Assembly: GCF_029238425.1 (NCBI RefSeq)
Contig: NZ_JAQWGB010000067.1
Location: 1 to 64,000 of the forward strand
Source: Flavicella sp.
Lineage (GTDB): Bacteria; Bacteroidota; Bacteroidia; Flavobacteriales; Flavobacteriaceae
Length of the DNA stretch: 64,000 nt
Direction of reading: 5' to 3'
Part shown: positions 9,011 through 16,689 of the stretch, piece by piece
Numbering within the stretch: position 1 is the first letter of the stretch
Layout: every line of letters starts with the position of its first letter
Made by a program: the position numbers and the translations under genes
Notes under the pieces: generated by a model
The model's input: the letters and a program-made list of their open reading frames with translations, nothing else
Database searches by the model: none
Told to the model about the DNA's origin: nothing

Positions 9011-10501
9011 TTACTCCTCAATAGGAAATGATCCATTTGGTGTAATTACAACCTTTACATCTCTTGCATTGGCAATATGATAATCTGTTCTAAATTGTTC
9101 CTTGCCATAATATCCAAACTTTTTTAGGTAATGATCTCTTGGTTTTATGGTCTCATCTCCAATTCGTATCAATTCTTTTGTCATTGCTTTATCCAATCTA
9201 GACTGCACTTTACGCAAGCTTTTTTGATTCACCAGGTTATGGATCTGTGTTGGATCCTTTCGGTTATCAAATAGCATACTTGGTCCTTTTGGCGTTTTTA
9301 CATAGGTATAACTTGCCGTTCTGATAGCCCTGTACTCATCAATAGGAAATGCTATCCCAAATGGGGTAGGATTCATGTACAAGGCTGCTCTTTCAATATC
9401 CTTAGAAGGATCTTTCATTATATCAGACAGGTCATATCCTTCGATACTTTCTGGAATATCAATATCACATAACGAAAGTAATGAAGGTAAAATATCCGGT
9501 GTAGTAATGGCTGCTTCTGCTGTTTTTCCTTTAGCCTTCTCCATTCCTGGATAAGAGATTAGAAAAGGAATATTCGATGCTTCCGAATAGGGTAAATGTT
9601 TTATCCATGGCCTGTACCCATGGGCTCCCATCATTTCCCCATGATCAGAAGTAAATACAAAGATTGAATTGTCATAAATACCCAATTCTTTTGCTTTATT
9701 GATAATATCTCCAATGGCCTTGTCAGTTGCAGAACAATGGGCATAATACCCTTGTAACTCTTTATAAGCCCACTCTTTCATATCATCTGGCACATTGTCC
9801 GGAAGCGTTAATTTCTCTCTTGGGTACATTTTTTTATATTTATCAGGCGCCGAATCATGCGGAAAATGTGGAGTTGACAGAGATACAAACATGCAAAATG
9901 CTTCTTCCTCGCTCACTTGTTCTTGCATATAACGATTTGCTTCATCAGCGATAGAATATGTAGAATAGCCTTCCCAAAAACGACGTGTTCTATCCTCATT
10001 ATCATAATAATGTTCTTTTGCATAGTTATGGTCACATTCCGCTCCCTTCCAAAACTCCCAACCTTGTCTTCGCTCTGGAGCAACAAAGTTTTTTCTACCA
10101 TGACCATCTAAATGCCATTTACCTAAATAGGCCGTGTTATACCCTGCTTCGCTAAAAATCTCTGCCATACAATACTCTTCAGAAGGCAAATAAAGATCAT
10201 TAATAGACATTCCTGTTGATGTAGGATAACGACCTGTCATCAAAGAAGCTCGATAAGGTGTACAAACAGGTAATACAGAAACTGCATTTTTAAAATTAAC
10301 TGCTTCTTTAGAGAACTTATCTAATTGTGGTGTTTGAACCACATCATTGCCTGCATATCCCAAGGCAGAACCGCGCCATTGATCTGTTAAAATGAATATA
10401 ACATTGGTTGGTTTCTTTTTTTTAGAAACTTGATTATAACTTGTCAGCGTAACTGAAATTATAAAAAGTACAAGTAGCCAAATTTTCATTTTGTTTTTCA
10501 T
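9011..10501 (-). CDS. S1-family sulfatase, secreted
   Basis: A 496-residue sulfatase. The N-terminus has an uncleaved-looking or long signal segment (residues 5-24) followed by a Lys-rich stretch. The first metal motif is NVIFILTDQWRG, again with Asp-Gln, and the nucleophile motif is C-T-P-Y-R with Cys80. GKWHLDGHG and TSDHGEMMGAHG are typical of the branch that includes many Bacteroidota exo-sulfatases. The gene follows the GH110 galactosidase at 10558 with a 56-bp gap, so the two probably act in sequence on sulfated galactose residues; that pairing is inference from position. No sorting domain is present. Confidence 0.93.
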   Translation of the reverse strand: MKNKMKIWLLVLFIISVTLTSYNQVSKKKKPTNVIFILTDQWRGSALGYAGNDVVQTPQLDKFSKEAVNFKNAVSVLPVCTPYRASLMTGRYPTSTGMSINDLYLPSEEYCMAEIFSEAGYNTAYLGKWHLDGHGRKNFVAPERRQGWEFWKGAECDHNYAKEHYYDNEDRTRRFWEGYSTYSIADEANRYMQEQVSEEEAFCMFVSLSTPHFPHDSAPDKYKKMYPREKLTLPDNVPDDMKEWAYKELQGYYAHCSATDKAIGDIINKAKELGIYDNSIFVFTSDHGEMMGAHGYRPWIKHLPYSEASNIPFLISYPGMEKAKGKTAEAAITTPDILPSLLSLCDIDIPESIEGYDLSDIMKDPSKDIERAALYMNPTPFGIAFPIDEYRAIRTASYTYVKTPKGPSMLFDNRKDPTQIHNLVNQKSLRKVQSRLDKAMTKELIRIGDETIKPRDHYLKKFGYYGKEQFRTDYHIANARDVKVVITPNGSFPIEE

Positions 10502-10557
10502 ATTTAAAAAATTATTTTATTTCAATTGAATAGTAACTTAAAGAGTCTTTGACGCTA

Positions 10558-12480
10558 TTAATAAGTTAGATCTTCAATATTTAAATTGTTTTTACTAATC
10601 ACATTTTCAGAAGCCGTAGCATTCACTTTTGTTGTATTACCCCAATTGTATTTATTTCCCTCGACAGTGACATTTTTGCTTTTAGAAAAAGTAAAAGCGG
10701 GTCCCTTTTCATTCGTAACTACTGGGTAACTCTCACTTCTGACAATTGTATTATTTGAAATTTTCAAATTTTCAACAGATGCCGCACTGATCACCTTTCT
10801 ACTAAAAGTTTTTATCAAGTTATCAGAAAACACAATATTCTTATGGATATAAAAAGGTGGTTCCACTTGCACATCAGGATTCACATTGATGGTCAACACA
10901 GGTGCATTTCCTGCCCCAAGCCCCATATTTTCAAATACATTATTCCTAATAGTTAAATTAGTAACGGGACCACTTTCGTACCAAAAGCCAACATTTGCGC
11001 CTGAAACTAACACCCCTGTATACGTACAATTATAAAAATGATTGTTTTCTACAAGGTGTTCACCTGACGTCTTTAGCAATATACTTCTTGCTCTATTATT
11101 TCTAACAATACAATTCGTTATAACAACATCCGCTTGCCAGTCTGCATTGTCAGCTACAATGGACAATGGATCTACATTTGGTATCTTTTCATTAAATGTA
11201 AGCTCAAAATAGGTAGAATTTATTTCTTTAACTGACTTTACCGTAAGGGTATCAATTGGCATTATATTACTCCTATTTACCAAGACCACTTTTTCTCCTT
11301 TGCTAGCGAATATCATACCTTGCTGTTGCGAATGTCCTCTCGCCATACCTAAGGTATACGCATCAACAAATTCTTTCACCTCAGCATATGAACCATGGAC
11401 ATTAGTGGCATCATCAAGCATATTTTCAAAAATGCAATCATCCATTTTTATAAGTCCTTTACAGGCATTAAAGTGAGTTGCATCTGCAGTTGTACTTACC
11501 AAACGTCCAGAATTCTCTGGTAACATAACATTATACTTTTGCAATGTTATATTTTCGGACTTTTGAGCTATAAGAGCAATCCCAGAGGAATGATGCACAT
11601 TAACATTATCAATATAAGTATCTTTACAATCATCGATATTTATAGCAGGAGCCAAACGATTATCTTCTTTATTTCCCTTGATAATTAGTGTCCATCCTAC
11701 CTCTGGAAGCATGCTACTGGCATCGTACAAACGTACCATATTATCTTCAATCTCTTCTGCAGTTGCTTGTTTATTCAATTTCTTGTTCCAAGAATACAAA
11801 CGCGCTGGATTTTCCACATTAAACATAGGCGCTTTTGTTTCTTTATCAAACCATATATTCCAATTGATATCCTGTGTCCATCTCACATCATTTTGCGATG
11901 GTGGAGCCATTTTCATCCAAGCATTATCAACCATTTTTTTATTTGTAAAGATCAATTGACTTCCTTGAATTTCATAAATACACTCTTGAAACACTTTTAG
12001 ATCAAAAGCATTTTTTTCTGGGTGAACTGCTACAACTTCAGCCTGAAAATAAAATGGCATTGCCCAGTCAATTGAAAAGTTTTTCAAGGTAACATCACTT
12101 GAGTTTTCTAAATGAAACGGCACTATATAATCATGGCAAATAAAAGAACTACCCTGTGCATCAATTTCAAAATCTTTAAACCCTTCAATAGGAAAAGCAA
12201 TTCTCTTAAGACCATCATCATTGTTGGTAATATGTAAATATTTTTCTTGAGCTTTTTCAGGGTATAAGTGATATGTTCCTTTTGGAATTACAAGTTTAAA
12301 AGCCTTCTTTTTTTTACAATCCTTTAGTGCATTTGAAATCGCTACCGTAATATCCTCTCCATCTTTTAGTCCATAATTAGAAGCGTCTATAACCAGACTT
12401 GAATCCGTTGGTGCACAACTTTGAAATGTAATTGTTATGATAAAAATCATAACTAAAATATATGTTTTTCTTTGAATCAT
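10558..12480 (-). CDS. GH110 exo-alpha-1,3-galactosidase, lipoprotein
   Basis: A 640-residue right-handed beta-helix glycosidase. It has a lipoprotein signal (TITFQSCAP, Cys22), so it is membrane-anchored. The GH110 hallmark block is present: STTADATHF, with Asp333 and His336, then MLDDATNVHG, with Asp356-Asp357. Family GH110 uses such an Asp...Asp-Asp arrangement to remove terminal alpha-1,3-linked galactose with inversion; the spacing of 23 and 24 residues matches the Asp321/Asp344/Asp345 set I recall from the structurally studied Pseudoalteromonas enzyme. Rung repeats (LTIRNNVFENMG, VVITNCIVRNN) fill the C-terminal half. It is the first gene of a unit with its own operator-like repeat and promoter at 12514-12569. 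A close paralogue lies at 55549. Confidence 0.88.
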   Translation of the reverse strand: MIQRKTYILVMIFIITITFQSCAPTDSSLVIDASNYGLKDGEDITVAISNALKDCKKKKAFKLVIPKGTYHLYPEKAQEKYLHITNNDDGLKRIAFPIEGFKDFEIDAQGSSFICHDYIVPFHLENSSDVTLKNFSIDWAMPFYFQAEVVAVHPEKNAFDLKVFQECIYEIQGSQLIFTNKKMVDNAWMKMAPPSQNDVRWTQDINWNIWFDKETKAPMFNVENPARLYSWNKKLNKQATAEEIEDNMVRLYDASSMLPEVGWTLIIKGNKEDNRLAPAINIDDCKDTYIDNVNVHHSSGIALIAQKSENITLQKYNVMLPENSGRLVSTTADATHFNACKGLIKMDDCIFENMLDDATNVHGSYAEVKEFVDAYTLGMARGHSQQQGMIFASKGEKVVLVNRSNIMPIDTLTVKSVKEINSTYFELTFNEKIPNVDPLSIVADNADWQADVVITNCIVRNNRARSILLKTSGEHLVENNHFYNCTYTGVLVSGANVGFWYESGPVTNLTIRNNVFENMGLGAGNAPVLTINVNPDVQVEPPFYIHKNIVFSDNLIKTFSRKVISAASVENLKISNNTIVRSESYPVVTNEKGPAFTFSKSKNVTVEGNKYNWGNTTKVNATASENVISKNNLNIEDLTY

Positions 12481-12513
12481 CTTGTAATCTTAAAATGTTT
12501 AGCTTATAAAGTT

Positions 12514-12521
12514 TAAAGGTA
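12514..12521 (-). promoter_or_regulatory. Predicted -7 box (TACCTTTA) for the 12480 unit
   Basis: On the minus strand this reads TACCTTTA, matching the Bacteroidota TAnnTTTG element except for the last base. It lies 22 bp gene-proximal to the repeat at 12543-12569, the same geometry as at four other sites in the window. Confidence 0.5.
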
Positions 12522-12542
12522 TCAACTGGGACTCAAAAACAA

Positions 12543-12569
12543 TGTTCTCTAATAAGTTCTTCTTGTACT
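12543..12569 (-). promoter_or_regulatory. 21-bp-period direct repeat, predicted hybrid-regulator operator (site A)
   Basis: On the plus strand, TGTTCT at 12543-12548 and TGTACT at 12564-12569, exactly 21 bp apart. The second half-site continues as TGTACTTTTTTACACA, a string nearly identical at 32830 and 28906. It lies 63-89 bp upstream of the GH110 start codon. AraC-family domains usually bind direct repeats about two helical turns apart, so the hybrid regulator at 51129 is the obvious candidate protein; that link is inference. Confidence 0.65.
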
Positions 12570-12670
12570 TTTTTACACATAATCCTAAAATCCAACAAAA
12601 TAAATCCGAACAAGACGCTAAACGTGTGGGAAAAAGAACTATACCATAAATTCATTTCTTAAATTAGCAT

Positions 12671-14083
12671 CTAAGCTAATTGCAAAAAGTTTTTAGCGTT
12701 ATTATAACAGATATCTTCTATCATACCCCCAATTAATTTTTGATCATTTGGAATCAACCCTTTATTGATATCTTCCGCTAAAAGATTACATAATATTCTT
12801 CTAAAATAATCATGTCTTGGATAAGACAATAGACTCCTAGAATCCGTAAGCATTCCTATAAACCTGCTAAGTAGGCCTAATGAAGAAAGACTATTTATTT
12901 GCTTTTCCATACCCTCTTTTTGATCCAGAAACCACCATCCTGAACCAAATTGCATTTTTCCACTAATTGTTCCATCCTGAAAATTTCCAATCATCGTAGC
13001 TACCAATTCATTATCTCTAGGATTCAGATTGTAAATGATAGTCTTTGTAAGTTGATTCTTTGCGTCCAGTTTATTGAAAAATTTTGACATGTTTTGTGCC
13101 ACAGCTAAATCTCCTATAGAATCAAAACCGGTATCAGAGCCTAAAGTTGTCAATAAACGTGCGTTATTATTTCTTAGGGCTCCATAATGAAATTGTTGTG
13201 TCCATTTTTTTTCCCAATCCATAATTGCCAAATCATGTAAAATTGCTGATTTGTATTTTAAGGCTTCTTTAGAGCTGATTTGAATTCCTTGCAGACTTTT
13301 CCTGAAAATGAGATTTATTTCAATTTCGGTATACTCATCTGCATAAAACTCTTCAATACCATGGTCAGAGAGTTTGCACCCTAATTCCGAAAAATAGTCG
13401 TGTCTTTTTTGCAAGGCCTGTAAGAGTGTTTGATAAGAATTTATTTCTATATCACTCACCTCGGATAGTTTTAAAATATAATTTAAAAAATTTATTGAAT
13501 CGTCAATAACCAGTACTTTATCGGCCCTCCAAGTAGGAAACATTTTTATTTCATTGTTCTCTTCTCCTAACTGCTTGTGGTATTTTAAATCATCTATAGG
13601 GTCATCGGTTGTACAAAAGAGCTCTACATTATAATGTTTTAAAATATCTTGGGGTTTGAATTCCGTGGAACTCAGTTTGAGGTTGCATTTATGATAAATC
13701 TCTTTAGCTGATTCTTTATTTAACAAATCTGTGATATTGAAAGCGGATTTTAGTTCCATATGAGTCCAGTGATACAAAGGATTTCGAACGGTTGCAGGAA
13801 CAGTTTCAGCCCATTTTTCAAATTTCTCCCAATCATTGGTGTTTTTTCCGGTACAAAATTTCTCATCTATACCGTTTGTTCGCATGGCTCTCCATTTATA
13901 ATGATCACCATAAAGCCAAACCTCTGTTATTGATTTGAAATTTTTATTCTCTGCTATCTGTTTAGGATCCAAATGACAGTGATAATCAATAATTGGTAAA
14001 TTAGCTGCATAATCATTGTAAAGTATTTCTGCTGTTTTACTGTCTAAACAGAAATTTTCATTGTTAAATTCTTTAATCTTCAT
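12671..14083 (-). CDS. uxaC: Uronate isomerase (glucuronate/galacturonate isomerase)
   Basis: A 470-residue cytoplasmic enzyme, the same length as E. coli UxaC. It interconverts D-glucuronate and D-fructuronate, or D-galacturonate and D-tagaturonate, the first step of intracellular uronate breakdown. The amidohydrolase-fold metal motif is at IDYHCHLDP (His35, His37), and WLYGDHYKWRAMR and TDSRSLLSYPRHDYF near the C-terminus are characteristic. There is no signal peptide. No uxaB, uxuA or kdg genes are in this window, so later steps must be elsewhere. Its presence inside the PUL argues that the substrate contains a uronic acid. It has its own gap upstream (14084-14331), and site A lies downstream of its stop. 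Confidence 0.93.
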   Translation of the reverse strand: MKIKEFNNENFCLDSKTAEILYNDYAANLPIIDYHCHLDPKQIAENKNFKSITEVWLYGDHYKWRAMRTNGIDEKFCTGKNTNDWEKFEKWAETVPATVRNPLYHWTHMELKSAFNITDLLNKESAKEIYHKCNLKLSSTEFKPQDILKHYNVELFCTTDDPIDDLKYHKQLGEENNEIKMFPTWRADKVLVIDDSINFLNYILKLSEVSDIEINSYQTLLQALQKRHDYFSELGCKLSDHGIEEFYADEYTEIEINLIFRKSLQGIQISSKEALKYKSAILHDLAIMDWEKKWTQQFHYGALRNNNARLLTTLGSDTGFDSIGDLAVAQNMSKFFNKLDAKNQLTKTIIYNLNPRDNELVATMIGNFQDGTISGKMQFGSGWWFLDQKEGMEKQINSLSSLGLLSRFIGMLTDSRSLLSYPRHDYFRRILCNLLAEDINKGLIPNDQKLIGGMIEDICYNNAKNFLQLA

Positions 14084-14233
14084 TTTTGCTTTTATTAATT
14101 CCGGTAAATTGTCTACCTATAATTTGAGTTAGACACGCTGTTTGAGCTTTTTCCAAAAAACACTAATTATGCAATATGGACACCCCTTCAAACATCATCA
14201 AGCATTTTATTTAGGGATACTATTTCACAAAGC

Positions 14234-14269
14234 ATCCCAATCAAATTCCGCTAAAAATTTGATTGGGAT
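14234..14269 (+). terminator. Strong hairpin between uxaC and the beta-helix gene
   Basis: A perfect 14-bp stem (14234-14247 with 14256-14269) and an 8-nt loop, followed on the plus strand by TTTGTTTTTT. The T-run is on the side that would end plus-strand transcription, yet no plus-strand gene is visible here. In the minus direction it lies about 60 bp after the stop of the gene at 14332 but lacks a good T-run. The rest of 14084-14331 shows no gene. Confidence 0.5.
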
Positions 14270-14331
14270 TTTTGTTTTTTATTTGTCCTGTCTACATCAT
14301 TTATTGATGTCTTTCCTACCTAATATTATTT

Positions 14332-16374
14332 CTAAAGAATAATTTTCTTGACCAGTTGAAGTCCATCTCCATACATATTAATAATATAAATACCAGGAAC
14401 TATTCCTGACACATTCAATGCACTTTCATTCTTTATAAATGCATTATCCACTTTACGACCGTATAGGTCATATAAGTGAACTTCATTGATTTCAATGTCG
14501 CTGAATATTTTTAATAGGTCTCCTTTTCTCACCAATCTGAGTCCTTGACTTACTGTCTCTTTTATACTAAGCGATTTCCCTTGAGTTGAAGAACCACTAC
14601 AGTCAAATATTATTTCAGATTCTTCAGTATTGACTATAGTAAAGTCATCGTTAACAATAGTTATATCTGAATTGTTTAATTGATTCCCACAATTGAAAAT
14701 AATATTTTCTGAATTTATTACTTGTATCCCTTTCTTACTCTCATCCTCTGAATTTTCATAAAAAAAGTTCCCGGTAAGTTTTACATTTTTAGTGTTACGA
14801 ATACTAGCTACAAATTCATCTGCATAAGACCTAAAGGTGTTATTTTCAATTCTAATATCATCTACCAATTTATCAGGTATATTAGCATAGGACTCGGCCG
14901 TAATTCTTAAAGGCCATTTTCTAATATTGGTGATTAAATTATCCCTTACGGTTATATTACCAGGAATCGGTCCTTCTTGAAACGCATGCACTTCATTTGT
15001 AATAACGACACCCGCTGAAGTATTATTAATTGTATTATTTTCAATAATACCATCTCTATTACGACATAAAATAGCATAACGTCTATGATTCCTGAATATA
15101 TTATTACGAATTCTGAATCCTGAATTTGAAATATTTAAATTCATTACATAGGTTTTCTCCTCGTCATTTTTATCCGAACAATTCCCATTAGCACAAGTTG
15201 TCACATCGACAACTCCATCCTCTGTAGTTACGTAATTATTATCTAAATCTATTGTTTTGATCCGCGTTCTACCAAGCTCTTTACCTACTTTCATATTCAT
15301 GAAAACTAGCGTGTCACCTACTTGCATATTTGAAGTTCTGTTAAGCGTAAAACTATCGTTCCCTTGCATATCGTCTACATAGGCATAGTAGGAATACATA
15401 TTCACACCATCATCACAAATTCCTTCTACAAGACAATTTTCAATAATGGGTCCTACTCGGTTATTCAACCAGATAAAACCTCCTCTATAACCGGAAATCA
15501 ATCGACCTGAATTTGGCTTTCTTCTTATATTTACACCATCCAAACGTAAGCTTCCTGTATTCAATCTCCCCATAAACACCTGGGCTCTAGCAGAATAGTA
15601 ATTACAATTCTTATAGACAATTTTTGCACTGCTGATGATATGGTTGAAAGCAGTTGTTTTAGCGACAATATCCATGGTAAATCGGTCGTTTATTTCCATC
15701 GCTTCCAAATGGATTTTACTATTATTTCTCACAGTGATCTTTACACTACTGCCTCCTAAAAGCTCACGCTGATCTGTCCATATCAATTCTTTCTTAATCT
15801 CATCTCCCGTAGGCCCCCATAACATTCCCCAAGGATTTGTTGCTGGAGGTGTTGTATATGGCAAAGGCAAAGGAAACCCTTGGTCAATATCCATAATAAA
15901 ACTCCCCTCAGAAGTATCTACCGAAGTAATTCTTCCTTGTGTCCAACTCGTAGTTTGGTAATCAAAAGTCAGCCCGTTAATGATAATATTTTCACAACCA
16001 CTTAAACGTGAGCCTAAAATATTCTCGTCCCCGATTATTGTTGCTCCTCTACCAAGAATTTTTTTATTCTTTTGATTCGATAGATTGAACAGTGTTTTAT
16101 CTAAATCCGTATTATTAATGCAACGATACACACTTTCTGGTTCAAAATACAAGGTCGCTTGTGCTTCTGGATCTGCCAGAAAAACATCCATGGCTTGCTC
16201 TATTGCAGACAGATCATTGGTCGTACCATCTCCTGTAGCTCCATAATCTTGAACATAGACTTCTAATTGGGAATATACCACCGAAGTTGTCATTGGAAAA
16301 AACACGAATAGAATCATCATGATTTTCAGATAGTTTGCAATTGTTTTTCTTCTGTTAATTAAATAATTTTTCAT
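14332..16374 (-). CDS. GH110-like beta-helix protein with altered active site and T9SS tail
   Basis: A 680-residue exported protein with a long N-terminal signal region (to about residue 35, VVYSQ), the YVQDYGATGDGTTNDL beta-helix opening, many rungs (IRNNIF, VRDNLI) and a C-terminal T9SS type A sorting domain (about residues 610-680, with VHLYDLYGRKV and VSGIVPGIYIINM). It is therefore probably secreted or surface-attached. Aligned on the GPIIENC...CDD block, the Asp pair is kept (Asp321-Asp322), but the GH110-like upstream Asp is Gly298 and the following His is Ile (RGGFIW). The neighbour at 16690 shares this change. It may be a non-catalytic glycan-binding protein, or an enzyme with a shifted mechanism or an endo mode. 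It has its own operator-like site and promoter at 16407-16462. Confidence 0.72.
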   Translation of the reverse strand: MKNYLINRRKTIANYLKIMMILFVFFPMTTSVVYSQLEVYVQDYGATGDGTTNDLSAIEQAMDVFLADPEAQATLYFEPESVYRCINNTDLDKTLFNLSNQKNKKILGRGATIIGDENILGSRLSGCENIIINGLTFDYQTTSWTQGRITSVDTSEGSFIMDIDQGFPLPLPYTTPPATNPWGMLWGPTGDEIKKELIWTDQRELLGGSSVKITVRNNSKIHLEAMEINDRFTMDIVAKTTAFNHIISSAKIVYKNCNYYSARAQVFMGRLNTGSLRLDGVNIRRKPNSGRLISGYRGGFIWLNNRVGPIIENCLVEGICDDGVNMYSYYAYVDDMQGNDSFTLNRTSNMQVGDTLVFMNMKVGKELGRTRIKTIDLDNNYVTTEDGVVDVTTCANGNCSDKNDEEKTYVMNLNISNSGFRIRNNIFRNHRRYAILCRNRDGIIENNTINNTSAGVVITNEVHAFQEGPIPGNITVRDNLITNIRKWPLRITAESYANIPDKLVDDIRIENNTFRSYADEFVASIRNTKNVKLTGNFFYENSEDESKKGIQVINSENIIFNCGNQLNNSDITIVNDDFTIVNTEESEIIFDCSGSSTQGKSLSIKETVSQGLRLVRKGDLLKIFSDIEINEVHLYDLYGRKVDNAFIKNESALNVSGIVPGIYIINMYGDGLQLVKKIIL

Positions 16375-16406
16375 TGGTTTATAGTTTATAAGTTTGTAGT
16401 TAACTA

Positions 16407-16414
16407 TAAAACTA
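16407..16414 (-). promoter_or_regulatory. Predicted -7 box (TAGTTTTA) for the 16374 gene
   Basis: Minus-strand TAGTTTTA fits TAnnTTT(G/A). It ends 22 bp from the repeat at 16436-16462, as in the other regulon promoters, and would place a transcript start about 25 nt before the start codon. Confidence 0.5.
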
Positions 16415-16435
16415 TAGCATTCAGTAAAAAATTAT

Positions 16436-16462
16436 TGTACTCAAAAAAACCATCTTTGTACT
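16436..16462 (-). promoter_or_regulatory. 21-bp-period direct repeat, predicted hybrid-regulator operator (site D)
   Basis: TGTACT at 16436-16441 and TGTACT at 16457-16462 on the plus strand, 21 bp apart. The first copy continues CAAAAAAA, as at 32809 (TGTTCTCAAAAAAA); the second continues TTTT. The flanks differ from sites A-C after that, so the conserved part is the half-sites and their spacing. Confidence 0.6.
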
Positions 16463-16607
16463 TTTAGTTGATCATATGTCTGTTTTTCAATGCATATCAA
16501 CAACAACTGCCATGTACCCTATAAAACCTAGAAAAGTTTCATAAGAAAACACCAAATAACATAATCCAAACCAAAGCCCCTTTACCAACTCAACCGTAAA
16601 GAGCTAA

Positions 16608-16653
16608 AAAAGCCCCGTGAAAGAAAATTTCTATTTTTTTTCATGGGGCTTTT
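16608..16653 (-). terminator. Intrinsic terminator after the 16690 gene
   Basis: A 15-bp stem with one G-T pair (16608-16622 with 16639-16653) around an AT-rich loop; the arm contains AAAAGCCCC / GGGGCTTTT. In the minus direction a short T-run follows. It lies 37 bp beyond the stop of the beta-helix gene at 16690 and separates the seven-gene unit from the unit starting at 16374. The remaining bases of 16375-16689 hold site D and its promoter. Confidence 0.75.
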
Positions 16654-16689
16654 GATTAAGAAACCAGTACCTTAATACAATCCAAAATA

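Noticed and set aside
10558-12480. Pectate lyase or iota-carrageenase (GH82) as the identity of the beta-helix proteins
   Set aside because: The Asp spacing and STTADATHF / LDDA(T/G)N blocks fit GH110 better for the two clear members; no GH82 landmark was recognised.
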